Assembly: GCA_911728435.2 (NCBI GenBank)
Contig: OU452210.1
Span: 12,462,001-12,526,000, forward strand
DNA from: Apoderus coryli
Lineage: Eukaryota > Arthropoda > Insecta > Coleoptera > Attelabidae
Direction: 5' to 3'
Length of the DNA: 64,000 nucleotides
Shown: positions 12,835 to 45,500 of the stretch, piece by piece
Numbering within the stretch: position 1 is the stretch's first letter
Layout: the number at the start of each line of letters is the position of its first letter
Position numbers and translations under genes: made by a program
The notes under the pieces: generated by a model
What the model was told of the DNA's origin: nothing
The model's database searches: none
What the model saw: the letters and a program-made list of their open reading frames with translations, nothing else

Positions 12835-15800
12835 TCAGATTTTGTTGAAGGCAGCAATGTCTATGCTTTGTACCTGAAAATTAAATAAAATTCTGATAAA
12901 TTATATGTTTCTATAATAGTTTAATTCAATCTGAGGTACCTAGTAACAGTTCGACATTTGGCAAAGAAGAGCTAAAAGCACGAAGTCACCATTTATTTGA
13001 AGCATAGTTACATTAAAGCTATGCCAGTTTCCCTTATTTTAAACGTGGATTTCTTTAAGTTAGAAGTCATTAGTCTGAGAATTGATAGCGAAGTCTTTTT
13101 TGTCAGTTGGAACAAATGCAGCACCAACTCGCTTCGTTTCTCTACCTGTTATTTTTATGCTACTTGTATTGAAGTTTTAGTAGTTACTAAAAGCGTTAAA
13201 TAGAATTCTCATGCAAATTGCAATTGAGCAATAATCTTCTCCAGGCGGCTATCTTCTTGATTTTAAATATTGTACATAAAATATCGTGATTATTTGTATC
13301 TTTTTTTCCAAATGGCGTGAAACAATTAACAAATCGTTAGATAAATTCTTTTACGTAAATACTTACATAGTCTTCTAGTGCAGTAATCTGTTCTTCGAGC
13401 CAGTCAGTTGATACTTTATCGTCTTCTATGACACAAGATAATTGAAGTTTATGTATTCCATACGCTAATGGTACTAATTTTCCGGCACCCCATAACAGAC
13501 CATCAGTCTCGATTTTCCGAACTTCTTCTTCCATTTTTTTCATATCAGTCTCATCATCCCATGGTTTTATATCGAAGATCACATTGGACTTTGCGATTAG
13601 TACAGGTTCTAGGGAAATAAATTAAATTTACTCAGTTTATGGTAGAATTAATAAAAGCTCAGATATTTCAAATACTACTTTACAACATAGCATAGTAAGG
13701 AGTTTAGGTACTTACGTTGGGATATGGAATAATGGAATGAAGGATTACATTGGAATGATTGTAGGTTTACTTGTAATACAAATTCTAAAGGAGAAGTTAG
13801 GATGTAACCGCAACCACTGAGCTGTAATATACTCTAAAATCTAGATAGGTACATATTAACGAGATTTTATATAAATAATTATTATCTTTGTATTATTTCT
13901 CATCCCGCTCTCGAAATTTATATAAATAAGATAGAGAACCAAACAGTTCAAGTCCTTTACTATTATTATTAAACAGTGTATTAGAAATTTGCAGTTCGAA
14001 TATAAAATTTTAATCGACGATAGCCAAATTTAGGAAAGATCTTCTGCAATTAATAACATGATTAATGTTTGAAATAATTATATAACTTAGATAATGTAAA
14101 ATTAAATGAAACTGAAGAAGAAAATAGAAGGTGAATAGCAGTGTTTATTGCGAAACCAATAAATATTTATCAAAAGGATTTCGAAAAAAAAAACACTGCT
14201 TTAACCCTAGTGTGGCTGGCATTTTGTTTGAAACAAAAGAAATGTGTCTACTAATAATAAAACAAGTTACAGCAAAAATAAACTGATGACAGTTTAAGAG
14301 TGGAAAAGGGGTCAAAATAAAAAAAAAATGGAAAAAGTCGAACGATATTGGTGACAAGCTATATTTCCGATTAATTTCTTTTAGAAATCAGCTATTTTTT
14401 ATTTAAATTATTCCATATCTCGAATAAGAATAGGTTTATTTTTTATTTTGAGCCCTTTTCCACTCTTTCTGAACGCCTATGTAAGCAAGTTTTTTATGAT
14501 ACATTTCATAGGTTATATTCTATCAAAGCTATAAATAACTAGTCAATATTTCTGCTATGTTTAGGAAATATGGTTTTATATTTTTAAGTTTTTAACCCCT
14601 TTTTAAAATTCTCTTTTCAAACGCGTTTTTGCCTACCCTCAAAGTTTTTCAAAAATTAATCAGCACCTAGAAATATCCCGTAGTATATTTGTACCAAATT
14701 TGTTAAAAATCTGTTAAGAGAGGTTTTAGTTATCGTCGATACAGATTTTTTCCACTATTACACAATTTTAAATTCAAGAAAAATACTTGCAAACCAACCC
14801 TTAAGGTGTCTTTTGGTCCTTTTACTGCTTTGGCTATTAGGAGATTCGGTCTTAATAGTATTAAAACTGCAAAAAGTTAACAGTAATAAACACGACAGAC
14901 TAAACACCTTATTATTTAAGGTTTTTTACGTTATTTGTTTTATGATTCACAGCGGAACCGATTATAACGCATGCGCAAAGTCCAAATATCCGGGAGAACA
15001 TAAACTTCAACCAACTTTTGGGTATTTGGTGAAACGGGGATTTACCACTACAGTGAATCTCCGTTTAACCAAAGCTCTCTCGCACAGAGGCAGCTTCAAG
15101 TAGTAATAAAAAATTTGTTATAAAAGAGTATTATGGCATATGGGTATTTGAAAGTTAAACCTAACCTAACCACATCTATCATTATGCTTACATCTCAAGC
15201 TTACCCAGCAAAATAATAAACTGGACTAAAAAAATTGCTGCTGGGTGAAATACCTACCTATGCTTCAATATGGCTTAAAATCGATTACCAAATTAAAAAC
15301 ATTTTAGTTCAAAACAAATACATACAATTTATTATTTATGAAAACAATCGCCTTTGATTCGAAGTTACAGAATCAATTAACAAAAATTAAAGCACAAAAA
15401 AAACAACACTGAACAAGACAATTACAAGGTAACAGCAGCCAAACTAATCCATCGCTAATTTGAATTTCTTAAAGCGATAACGACACTTACTTTTAGACTT
15501 CTTAGCATTGTACGCGGCTAAACGTTCTTCCTTAATTTTCTCGGCAGCCTCATCTTCACCTTCTGACTCCGAACCAAAAAGATCGATTTCATCATCTTCC
15601 TCGTCGTTGGTGGTGGTGGCGGTCGTAGTTGTCTCATCCACCTTTTGTGACTTTGCTTCGCCAACGGAAGATGATCTCTTTTCGATTGCGGATAAACGTA
15701 AATCGAGTTGGTTCAACTTTTGCATAACCTGACCCATTGCTGTAAGTACATAAAAGTTTGATTTATTTGAATATGAAATTAAAATATTATTTGAGGATGA

Positions 15801-17430
15801 TCGCATGATTCTTTTTTTACTAAAAAGTATAGGTATATATATTCAGGTAGTACTCACTGTTAGAGAATTCAACTAGCTTCTTTTCCATAAATTTAATTAG
15901 TTCTGGGTCAATAGAGGCGACTTCATTGATTTCTTGCTGTAAAAAAAATGTATTTGCTACATTAACATTGATGTATTAACACAAAGAGTGATGTCCAATT
16001 TCATTCATAAAACAGACTTTGTTTGGGCGCAGAATGAAGATAAAATATCGGACTATCTTGTCAATTCAACAACTATTAACACTTTTGACTCTAGTAATTT
16101 TGATAAATAAACAAGAAATCAAAATAAACAACACAGAAGATTTCGGCTTGGTCTTTCTCGGCAATACTGTTCCTTTATTTAGTATAAAAAACAAAACTGA
16201 TTTATTACTTTCCTTACGCTGACTGGTCGAATCACCCGCCTGATTATACGAGGATGCTGTATAACCATGATCGTTTTCAAAACTTTAATAAATAATTTAA
16301 TTACTTTCCTTTAGTATTTGCATTAAAATTTCTCGCACGTAATGAGAAATATATTAGATTCAGCGAGAAATATTGTATACTTACGCATTAAATTAAAAAT
16401 AATATATAATTTCCTTTTCAATGAGTTGTGAACAGAGAAGTCGCCCAGAGTTATAGAGTGTATTGACCTATAGCTATGTTTTTTACTGTTTGGGGCACAT
16501 TTTATATTAAATCCTTGGCTAATTAATATATCAATGATTTGCATAAAACTATACTAAGAATCTAGCAGATAAACGACTTTAGAAAAATACTAATAAGTAA
16601 TAATACAATTAAAATGTTTAAATTACCACTGCTTCAGCCGCTACATCTGCCATTATTTCGACAAAATTTACAAATTTCAAATATTATTTGGTAAACATGA
16701 ACGCTGTCACGTCATTTTCTCCAGAACATATTTTCAATGTTGCCAAATTGGGTTCATATTTTTAAATATTTACTTACTTATATAAAAAAAATATGATGCT
16801 AGATTTTAAGATAAATCAAATATTAAATTATCATACAATCATTTATTTTTATCAATAATGTATTTTGAAGATTTGACACCAATGTTTTCCCGCTGTAAGT
16901 TTAAAAAAATACTTAGTTCATGAAATTTTGGGATTGAGAAAATATAAAAATTCTTTTCTCCAAATTACTGAAGTCTGGAGAAACCCCTCAGACCTGACGC
17001 TGATTAAACTAACAACTATGTTCAAGTAGATTCGTACTTCACAACACAGGCCTAAGCGTATCGATACGATAATATCATCAGCTGATAAACCTAAATTTCC
17101 TTATTTAATTAATTATATATTTATTTGAGATTCGAAAATTTCTAATTACCTAACCAAATGTTTAATTTTATACTTACATTTCCGTTCTTTAGTGAACAAT
17201 GGTGTACTTACGTTAAAGGTATCCCTAGTTTCAATTAGTCTTTGACGTGCTTTAGCAACTTCTCCTGCTAGTGGTGTAAGAGAAGCCTGAAACGTGTAAA
17301 AATTAGACAACTAAACATTTATATTTCATACAATATATTATACCTTTCCCAAACGTTCGTAATGATTGATTTCAGCATCATCATATATTTTTTTGGAAAT
17401 CCAAATGCCTTGTGTGTCGATTGTAGTCAT
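12835..17430 (-). CDS. eEF1delta: Elongation factor 1-delta (eEF1B guanine-exchange subunit)
   Basis: A guanine-nucleotide exchange subunit that recharges eEF1A with GTP during translation elongation. I join six exons: complement(17344-17430, 17212-17286, 15858-15936, 15491-15739, 13367-13608, 12835-12873). All borders are GT-AG with matching phases, giving 256 aa. The N-terminus from ATG at 17430 ([20 protein letters not shown]) resembles eEF1-delta. Exons 3-4 carry a leucine-zipper-like coiled coil ([17 protein letters not shown]) and the acidic [14 protein letters not shown], typical of the family. Exons 5-6 carry the catalytic GEF domain: [43 protein letters not shown], ending in [12 protein letters not shown], the conserved family tail. 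The length is usual for an insect delta subunit. An acceptor just 5' of the ATG implies a non-coding first exon further upstream. An ATTAAA lies about 50 bp past the stop (complement 12781-12786). Confidence 0.93.
15158..15172. repeat. Short telomere-like CCTAACCTAACC run
   Basis: AACCTAACCTAACC holds two and a half units of CCTAA, the complement of the arthropod telomeric TTAGG repeat. It is too short to be more than chance or a relic. It lies in an intron of eEF1-delta. Confidence 0.4.
15202..15248. repeat. Short hairpin with CCCAG ends
   Basis: TACCCAGCA near 15202 and TGCTGCTGGGTGA near 15237 form an imperfect inverted repeat around an AT-rich centre, in an eEF1-delta intron. The CCCAG termini recall the 33.3-kb ACGT-rich element and may be a tiny relative. 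Confidence 0.35.
16627..16653 (-). CDS. Possible alternative first coding exon of eEF1-delta (9 codons)
   Basis: The minus strand at 16651-16653 has ATG beginning MADVAAEAV, followed directly by a GTAATT donor, phase 0. Spliced to the third eEF1-delta exon (starting QEINEVAS), it keeps the frame and would give a 211-aa isoform without the first 54 residues. TGACGTGA, a CRE/ATF-like site, sits about 50 bp upstream, as expected for a promoter. The alternative is a chance short frame in an intron, since no transcript evidence is available. Confidence 0.4.
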
Positions 17431-17890
17431 TTTGGATACCTATATTTTTTAAAAAATCAAATTTTTGAGGTTATACGAAATCTTTGCATACGCACATTAG
17501 TTAAAAAGTTCTTTCTATTAGGTACTAGGTATTTCTGTAAATTACTTCAAATTATTGTCGTTTTAATAATTTTTCGTACAAAAAAAACCTTTTAAATAAT
17601 CATTTTACCTTTGAGAAGAACAGCTGCAAACTTAACCTTACTGTTCTCAAAGTTAAAAGAAATAGGAAAAGACCATGATTGAAACAAGCTGCAAAATTTC
17701 GATATACATAACATGATATAACGAAGTATATTTCGATAATTATTTTCGATTATCGATGTAATTGGAAATAGATCAATCAACGAAATGAATAGGTACCGAA
17801 AATATGCATAATTATTGAGATTTTTAGAATATTTTAACTAGGCACAGCTGCTAGTTGCTGAAATATGTTTTTAGAATATCTGACCAATAT

Positions 17891-18448
17891 ATCTCGATTA
17901 GGGCTACTAACGATACTTCGAAGTTATCCATACCCATTGTCTTTATAAACAAAAGACAAGTCCATACTTTTGCGACTGTATCGATTATTTTTGGTATCGA
18001 TATTTTTAGAACAAATCCAAGTTGATATAGATACTTTCGTAGCAGTATCTGTATCGAAAATAATTATTTATTATATATTTTTTTTAATTCCATATACCAT
18101 ACCATTGTGTTTATAATAAACACAATGACCATACATTATAGTTTATGTTAAGATTATAACACGTTGCATTTTAAAAGATATTTTATTTTTCTGCTTATTT
18201 TTATAGTTTATTTTATTAATTTATGTTCTATCACAGAACATAGGTCATATATATCCTAAGATATGTAACACAAAATATAATAAAATACAGACATTCAGCA
18301 GTTTTATTCTTACAAGTGTTGTGTAACCTTTCGATACCGATCCTAAGAGTATCGATACTTTTTAGACAGGTATCAGTCGGAATCGATACTTGGCAAAAAG
18401 TATAGGTATTGGAATTGATACTTTTACTGTGATGTCCCTAATCTAGAT
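17891..18448. mobile_element. hAT-like MITE with 8-bp target duplication, rich in TATCGATA-type sites
   Basis: The element runs from TAGGGC (17899) to GTCCCTA (ending 18440), 542 bp. It is flanked by ATCTCGAT (17891-17898) and ATCTAGAT (18441-18448), a 7/8 match as expected for an aged 8-bp hAT target-site duplication. Both arms carry related sequence in inverse orientation: near the right end AGTATCGATACTTTT, AATCGATACTT and AATTGATACTTTTACTG; near the left end ACGATACTTCG, TGTATCGATTA and GGTATCGATATT. It has no coding capacity. The repeated TATCGATA-like motif is also the DREF/DRE promoter element known in Drosophila. It lies about 470 bp upstream of the eEF1-delta ATG. Confidence 0.7.
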
Positions 18449-18906
18449 ATTTCAAATCTGCGAATAAAATTATAAGTACTGGAAATCACACGTATATATC
18501 GAAATAACGGTTTTTGCGATATAATAGATAATACCATCGACATTTCTGTCGATATCACAAAGCTAGATCGAAAATGGTAAAATTGTGCTCAAAATTCACG
18601 ACGATACAGAAACATGTATGTGGTGGTTTTGTAGTATATCTATTCAACGCTAGGGCCGCCACCATACTACCATAATTTGTTTTAAATCAGGAAGAACGCG
18701 AGGCCCTACAATAAAAAAGGACTGATGAAATTTGTCAGTTGCAACAGTGGGGTATAGATGGAAAGTACTCTAAGGGTTTTTGTCAATCGGTATAGACAGT
18801 TGTAATAAATTAAGAAAATGTTATTGTTCTTTTCAATTTCCATATTTTAATAATAACAAAAAAATCGAACCACAATGGCCGAATGTTTTGATGATAAAAA
18901 TGCTCT

Positions 18907-18918
18907 GCGCGCGCGCGC
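18907..18918. repeat. (GC)n tract
   Basis: GCGCGCGCGCGC in an otherwise AT-rich region, 12 bp before a small MITE. A simple repeat. Confidence 0.8.
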
Positions 18919-18929
18919 CTAGACAACGT

Positions 18930-19077
18930 AGCTGCTATTAAATGCTGGTTACATAATAAAATATCCAATTATACACAAAATATTAATTATTTTTGCTCAC
19001 TCTTCCTATTTTAAATTCTAATCATTTTTTTTTAATTGGAAAATATTTTATTATGTAACCAGCATTTAAGAGCAGCT
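18930..19077. mobile_element. 148-bp MITE with about 45-bp inverted ends
   Basis: The left arm starts AGCTGCTATTAAATGCTGG and the right arm ends CCAGCATTTAAGAGCAGCT. Both contain TTACATAATAAAATAT and CCAATTA in inverse orientation, separated by about 55 bp of AT-rich sequence. No coding content. It is a foldback or MITE-like element of unassigned superfamily. Confidence 0.7.
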
Positions 19078-20410
19078 ATTAAGATATGAGTATGAGAATT
19101 GCGTAATGAATACTAGTCATTAATTTGATGATTAAACCTCAAGTTTGGCAGATTTAAACTATAAAAACCGCTTGAGTGCCATTGATTTTAAATTAGATGC
19201 TGTATCACTCAGTTTAAGGATGCGCCCTGATTTATGTTCAAATAATTGAGGCCAAATCAATATTTATAAGTGTTACCAAGATTGTTAATGCATTATGCGG
19301 ATAATTATTATTGAAAATAATTTTCTAAAAGGCAAACACAAGCCTTATTTCATATTTTTAATCAACGCTTAAATTTTATCTTAGAGTCATGAACTACATA
19401 TAGTCAATCAAATTAATATCCATGACAAAAAAGTAACTTCCCCCTCATATAACATTCAACATCTTGAGAAGTGCAAAAGATAAATTAAATCGTTTGGGTG
19501 AAATTAATTAACTAAAATCGTGAAATTAAATTTACCCTTCAAATAATTTACTTCCAGATACAGATTGTCCAATAAACTTAATATATTGATAAGGATTTTA
19601 TTATTCATTTTGAAGCAACTTAGTAGGTATACGGCCATGCTCTGCTGATTTATTTTGACTAGACTTTACAAAATAAGATGAAAATTTAAATCAAGTGATT
19701 AATTATATTTTTTTATAAACACGTTAAAAAAAATTAACATAAACCAAACTTGACTATGGTTTTCTGGTCTTTTAATTTATTTATCTCATTTATAATTAAC
19801 TATTTATACACGCGAATATAATAATTTGTAAATCAGTGCTACGTTCAAGCTTTAGATTCACTAAATAACTAATGACAACGGTTATACCAGCTTCATTTAT
19901 GCAATATTAAATCAAATAGGTACTTATAACTGCAAAGAACTATAAATTTACCTACTTAGATGTGCACTTATGACATTGTGACCACAACTTGAAGAATTAT
20001 GCTTTTTTGACATAAATGAATGGAAGTTCACAGGACTTTTTAAAAACTCAATACAAGTACGTTATTCTTAAAATTTAAACAGAAAATTAATTTAAATTGA
20101 CGAAAAGAAAGATATATGGACGAAGTTTAGTAACATTATTTTAACAGGTTAATATGTTTTTTCTTTGTTTATTGGTAGGGTTGGGATCACTCTCATAATT
20201 TGCACTCCTATATTGTCAAACTAAATTAAACATACTAAAGTTTCGTTAAGTTCAACTGCATAATAGTTTAGGGATAGGGTTGTAGAAGTTGTTTCGAAAA
20301 ATCCCTAGCCGGTATACCAACTGCTTTTTGAATTAAACGATGCAGATGAAAAATGAACCTGACGGGTTATCCTGATTTTATGGACAGATGAACCGCAATC
20401 CTCTCATTAA
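19078..20410. other. Gene-free stretch
   Basis: No frame, repeat boundary or RNA gene can be supported. Plain AT-rich intergenic sequence between the 18.9-kb MITE and the mariner. Confidence 0.4.
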
Positions 20411-21611
20411 TACGAGGGTTGCCTTTTATATTTCGGGATTAGAGAACAAAAACAAATATTAATCATCGAAAACCACTTTATTGTTTTTCAAAATATTCCC
20501 CATGAAGATCTATACACTTTTGCATGCGTTTGAACCAATTGTCGAAGTACTTTTGCCACTCTGATTATTGAGGTATCATCTCCAAAACATGCATTCTGAA
20601 TGCAGCAACCGCTTCTTCAGGTGTCGAAAAACGTTGATCTCTCAGTTTCTATTTCACGTACGGGAATAAAAAGAAGTCATTCGGTGCCAAGTCAGGACTA
20701 TACGGCGGATGACTCATCAAATCGATTTTGGGTGCTCAAAAATGCAGTTGTTTGAGCCGATGTGTGAGAGCTCGCATTATCGTGATGAAGAGTGATTCGT
20801 CTTCGGCGGTTGGCAAACAAATAGTTGTGTACCACTCAGAATTGACTGTTCTGCGTTGTTCTAGTGGTACGGTTGCGACATGTCCAGCTTTTCCGAAAAA
20901 ACAGGCGACCATTTGCTTGGAAGTGCTTCGTGTTCGAACAACTTTTGTTGCATTTGGCTCATCTTGAAACACCCATACAATCGACTGCTGTTTACTTTCG
21001 GGTTCATACGCGTAAATCCACGATTCATCACCTGTCACGATGTCATAGACGTTTTTCGAAGCACCGCGATCGTATTTTTCGAGCATTTCTTTCGACCAAT
21101 CGACACGAACCTTTTTTTGAGCGATTGACAAATTGTGTGAGATCCAACGTGAACAAATTTTTTTGACAGTCAAATGTTTATGCCATATTGAATGTATGCT
21201 GGCCCACTAATGCCTAAGGTTGTCGCAATCTCTTGATAGGTCACATGACGATCTTGCAATATCAGTTCGCGCCCAGCATCAATGGTTTGCGGAACAACAA
21301 CTGATTTTGGACGAACTTCACGAAATTCGTCTTGGAGTGAACTGCGACCACGATTGAATTCAACATACCATCTATAAACACGTCGAAAGTTGTAAAAAAT
21401 AATCACAGGAAAATGTTCACGATTTAATTCCATTTTTTTGGGCCGAGATGAATCTTTTAAGTTACTGTAAACAACACAAATAGCGCTCGTATGTCAAAAC
21501 GTTCTGAGTATGTATAACCTCAAAAATGTCCAACTTTACGATAGAGCTGTCAGTTGCCAGATTGCAACACCAGGGTTGCCAAATCCCAAAATATAAAAGG
21601 TAACCCTCGTA
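20411..21611 (-). mobile_element. Full-length but inactivated mariner element
   Basis: About 30-bp inverted repeats begin TACGAGGGTTGCCTTTTATA (20411) and end at 21611, with 28/30 matches, and TA at both outer edges fits the mariner target duplication; the element proper is 20413-21609. The transposase is on the minus strand in pieces. Starting at 21433, MELNREHFPVIIFYNFRRV loses about 25 residues of the first HTH, then continues YRWYVEFNRGRSSLQDEFRE. A frameshift near 21180 moves to the frame 21173-20736, with the first catalytic Asp in VTGDESWIYAYEPES. A deletion after ICLP removes the lead-in to the second Asp motif, and the C-terminal PYSPDLAPND-type region is only partly readable. The TIRs are well kept, so it could still be mobilised in trans by a live relative. 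Confidence 0.9.
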
Positions 21612-22382
21612 TATGTTCTTGTATTTTTATATGGTTGGAATTTTCTTGTTACTATAGAAAAAATATAATTTATAATTCGCATTTTACTTGCCTCTGCTAC
21701 AAGAAGATACATTAACATATAAAACAAAATTTAAGCGAAACAATAAAGGTTTGTGGGAGCTTAAAACGTCCTCACTCAGGCCCATCTTTTTGAGATGGTA
21801 GCTCACCGAGTAGTTTCCTGTATGAAAAGACCTGTAATGCGTTTCTATCCAGTTCGATAAGCTTTTTGGATTTTGGGACCTCATGAACTTCTTCGATTGT
21901 CCTCAGGGCTGGGGTGGTGTAAGGTCAAAGATGGGTTGGACTCCTTTTTTGTAACTTAGGTAGGTAGGTACTCCACATTAACATTGCAATCAGGACTCAC
22001 TGTACAGTTCATATAAAATGGTAATTTTTAAGTTTCACTCTCATAAAACTTAACTCTCGATATAAACTCAATTTATTTCTTAAATTTTTATTTCTAGCTA
22101 AATATATACAATAATAAAAATTCAGGAAAACATGCATATCATCTCTTAATGTGTTTTTAAGATGAAAAATAATCGTCACTATTCTATAACACAGTGGCAT
22201 TTTATGATAGCCACAATCATTATCGTAAATCTACATAACTATAGTCGAGCTGAAAAACAAGGGGTAAAAAATGTCAGCCACTTAAGGGTAAGCTATTGAC
22301 TTATCATAAATAATGTTGAAATACCTACACAAGACCAACCCCTATTTGCGCTCACCAATAAAATCAACGCAAAAATGATTAG
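21612..22382. other. Shox upstream region
   Basis: No gene is seen. This 0.8-kb stretch between the mariner and the Shox start should hold the 5' UTR and promoter if transcription starts nearby, but I see no clear TATA or initiator that I would defend. Confidence 0.35.
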
Positions 22383-22416
22383 GGGTGGAGTTTAATGTAA
22401 CCGCAACCCCAAAAAT

Positions 22417-22430
22417 GTTGCTATAGCAAC
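22417..22430. promoter_or_regulatory. Perfect RFX X-box-like palindrome upstream of Shox
   Basis: GTTGCTATAGCAAC is a perfect 14-bp palindrome matching the RFX X-box pattern (GTNNYY, short spacer, RRNAAC). It lies 70 bp before the Shox ATG. It also sits within a weak larger inverted repeat (GGTGGAGT at 22385 and ACTCCAC near 22448), so it may have arrived with a small mobile element. Function is inferred from the motif only. Confidence 0.45.
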
Positions 22431-22499
22431 GATATACCCTAACTTTACTCCACATTCATATGGTCTTTTCAAACATAGCTTTAGATTATCTTTATAATC

Positions 22500-42528
<20,029 letters not shown>

Positions 42529-42583
42529 TGTTGACTTTTTTTTGATAACTAGTTATCAGACATCATGTATTATTGTAAATAAA

Positions 42584-45500
42584 TTATCTGATTGAATGGT
42601 GACGAATCTTTAAGCATATTTTTTGTTAATCACGTTACTGAATAGAAAGGCTTTCTAATTATACTTTTCCAGAATCAACAAAATGAGAATAGTTATTAAC
42701 GTTACGGAAATCTTGCAATGGCAAGTAGCTCTTATACAGGGACGAGCCTAGGCTATCTGCCGCCCGGGTGCTGCAAAAATTCTCCTGCATCAATCTTTGG
42801 AATATTTATACACTAAAATAATATCGCCTATCTGACATTTTTTCAAAATTTGTATAGAACTAACTGTGACCCTTCTGCCCTATTTCAAATTAGGAAAAAC
42901 TATTAGAAATAATTTTTGAAGTTATATAATAAATTATATCTAAGCCAATAATGATAAATAAACTTAAATTAAATATGAAAATCCACTTTTTTTGTCTTTT
43001 TAAGGCCGAATCAAAAATCTTCAATCTTCTTCGTTTGCTAAATTCGAAAGAGATTTTTTGCTTTTCGGTTAGTGGCCTTGCATCCACGGAAGGCTCGGCT
43101 CTGCTATTTTGAGTAATGAACACAAGATCAAATCGTTTTGATTGCCGGATAAAGTCAGCAATTAGTTAATAATTTTTAGACAGAAAAAAAAGACAAATTC
43201 TGCGTCAATTTTGTACTAGACAACACTAACTGAAAGTTCAACCGCGCGCACGCCAAGTTTCTCAACTAATATAAATTTGACACAGGATTTTCGTTAATAA
43301 TTTTTCAATGTCTACTATCAAAGACCAGGAAAACTAATAATTGTATATCAAGCCTTTTTTAATATCATGTACATAACTCAAGTAAATATATATTTGACAA
43401 AATTCATTTCATTTTTTATTAAGAAAAACTTTGAAGCTTAGAAATTTAATTTAATCTATTAAACTTTGTAAATATTTTCCTGTGATAGTTTTTTTATTGT
43501 AATAAAATTTGTTGCTTTAGTAATAAAGTAAAACAATATTTCTAATCTACTGTTTTTTATTCAATTAAAATCATTAATAGGTTAGGATAAATTTAAATAT
43601 GTTAATATCATTGGCATATCGGACAACCTAAACGCAGATTTTGTTTAAATTAGCCAATTACCCAGAATCTTCGATATTTGCGTGCATATGGGTCTATGGT
43701 ATTCTGAATCAGAGAATTCATGAATATATCTCACGTTGATGACTATCTATCAATGTAAACAAGCTCCTGAGTTCAATTTTGTCCAACATCTAACAAAATA
43801 TTTTCAATTTAAGTATCTATTATTCGTATTTAGATGTATAGATATAGGGCATACCATTTGCGTAACAAGTGCGATATACTACACTTTTTTGAAGGTCCTG
43901 TATATTTGAAAATACTTACTTGAAAAATGTCATAAAATTCGTGACATCCGTGGTGACTCATCCTATATAAATATTATTGTTTGAAATATCATAGGCATTT
44001 TTTTTATCGAGGATACCTGCAGTATATTTTTACGATATTTGATATGACAATAAAATATTAATCGTTACGTCTTATTGAATTTTGTTATTCTTTGCCCTAA
44101 ATTCTCATGTCAAAAACAATTTCACATAAAATCTACTACTCGTATATAAAAATAAACTCTATATGATACCTAAGATAAGAGGGTCAGTTTCACAAGCTAA
44201 AGGAGAAGGTCATGGACTATAATATTTTCGCTTCAGTTTACAAGGATTTCTTAAAAAGTGTGCAATAGATGTAGTAGGTAACCCATTGTGATAATTTAAA
44301 ATAAAAGAAAATATTCGAGCATTTTTATACAACAAAAGTAATTTTGAATTATTTTTCTGATTTTTTCAGGACATTGGATCTGAATAAAATTAACATACCG
44401 TAGGTATTAGTAATTTTTTATGTAATAATAATTGACAAAACCTGAAGGTATGTAATCAAAAACTAATTTGTAAAATGAAAAACTACTACTAACTTCCAGA
44501 AACAATTTTGGAAACATCGCACATATTTGTCGTTTGAAAATATCTTTTTAATTTTTTCTAAACAATTTCATCAAGAGCTCGAAGGCGTTCTACGGCTGAA
44601 CAATTTTCTGATGATTACGAAATATCTTCATATTTTACCTCTAAAATTTTGTAAAAAGCCTTCATTTTCAGGATCGAAGAAGTCTTGAAAATTTGCATGT
44701 ATAGCCCAAAGTTCCATTAAAATTGACATGTCATTTACTAAATTTACAGAACTTATGTCCGCTTGTCCATTCTAGTGGACAAAATATATTTAAGAGTGTA
44801 TTTTGTTGGACAATTTCCACCGATTTATAAAGAGAACTAAATAAATCGCATCAGATTTTATCAACCAAAACCAAATCATACAAAATTTAAATATTTTTTT
44901 CAAAATGGACCCCTGCAATCTAAATTATATTTTTTAATATTATATTCGGATTGCATGTTTGAAACTTCTTATGCACCATCTATAAAAATAAAATAAATAG
45001 CTTTTTAAGTTTTGTAAAAATCTTAATATTTTTTTATATGTTACAAGGATAGATTTATTTTTATACAGGGTAAAATGAAAAGTTCAGACTAATATATTTT
45101 TGAACACTCTGTGGAAGAAATAAAAGACACTATGTTAAATCTCTGTACAGAGTTTTTAAGTGTATTACTTGTCAATATTTTTTTCTTTAATACTATTAAA
45201 TAAATAAAATTTAACTCATTTTACAACTCTTCCAACTGCATGTAAAGTTATTCGAACTTATGCTTATGTTCCGTACTCTTGATCCCACTTCTGATAATTG
45301 ACAATGGAAACCATTTGGCTTATTGTTTATCGATAAATTAAATATAATAAAGTAGTGTACAGAGAGTTCCTATTTATAAATTTTTTGTTGAAATATTGAC
45401 AGTTATTATCTATAAAACAATGATTCTAATGTAAGTGAACCACATCAGTATTATGGTGTATACGTATTTTTACATTAGTTAATAGAGATTAGATAAAGAT

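Noticed and set aside
15158..15172. Interstitial telomere
   Set aside because: Only about two CCTAA units; not a telomeric array.
15508..15732. 74-codon plus-strand Ser/Val-rich frame
   Set aside because: It is the antisense of the acidic and coiled-coil exon of eEF1-delta; the low-complexity Ser runs are the complement of Glu/Asp codons.
20864..21166. Plus-strand frames over the mariner
   Set aside because: Antisense shadows of the transposase pseudogene on the minus strand.
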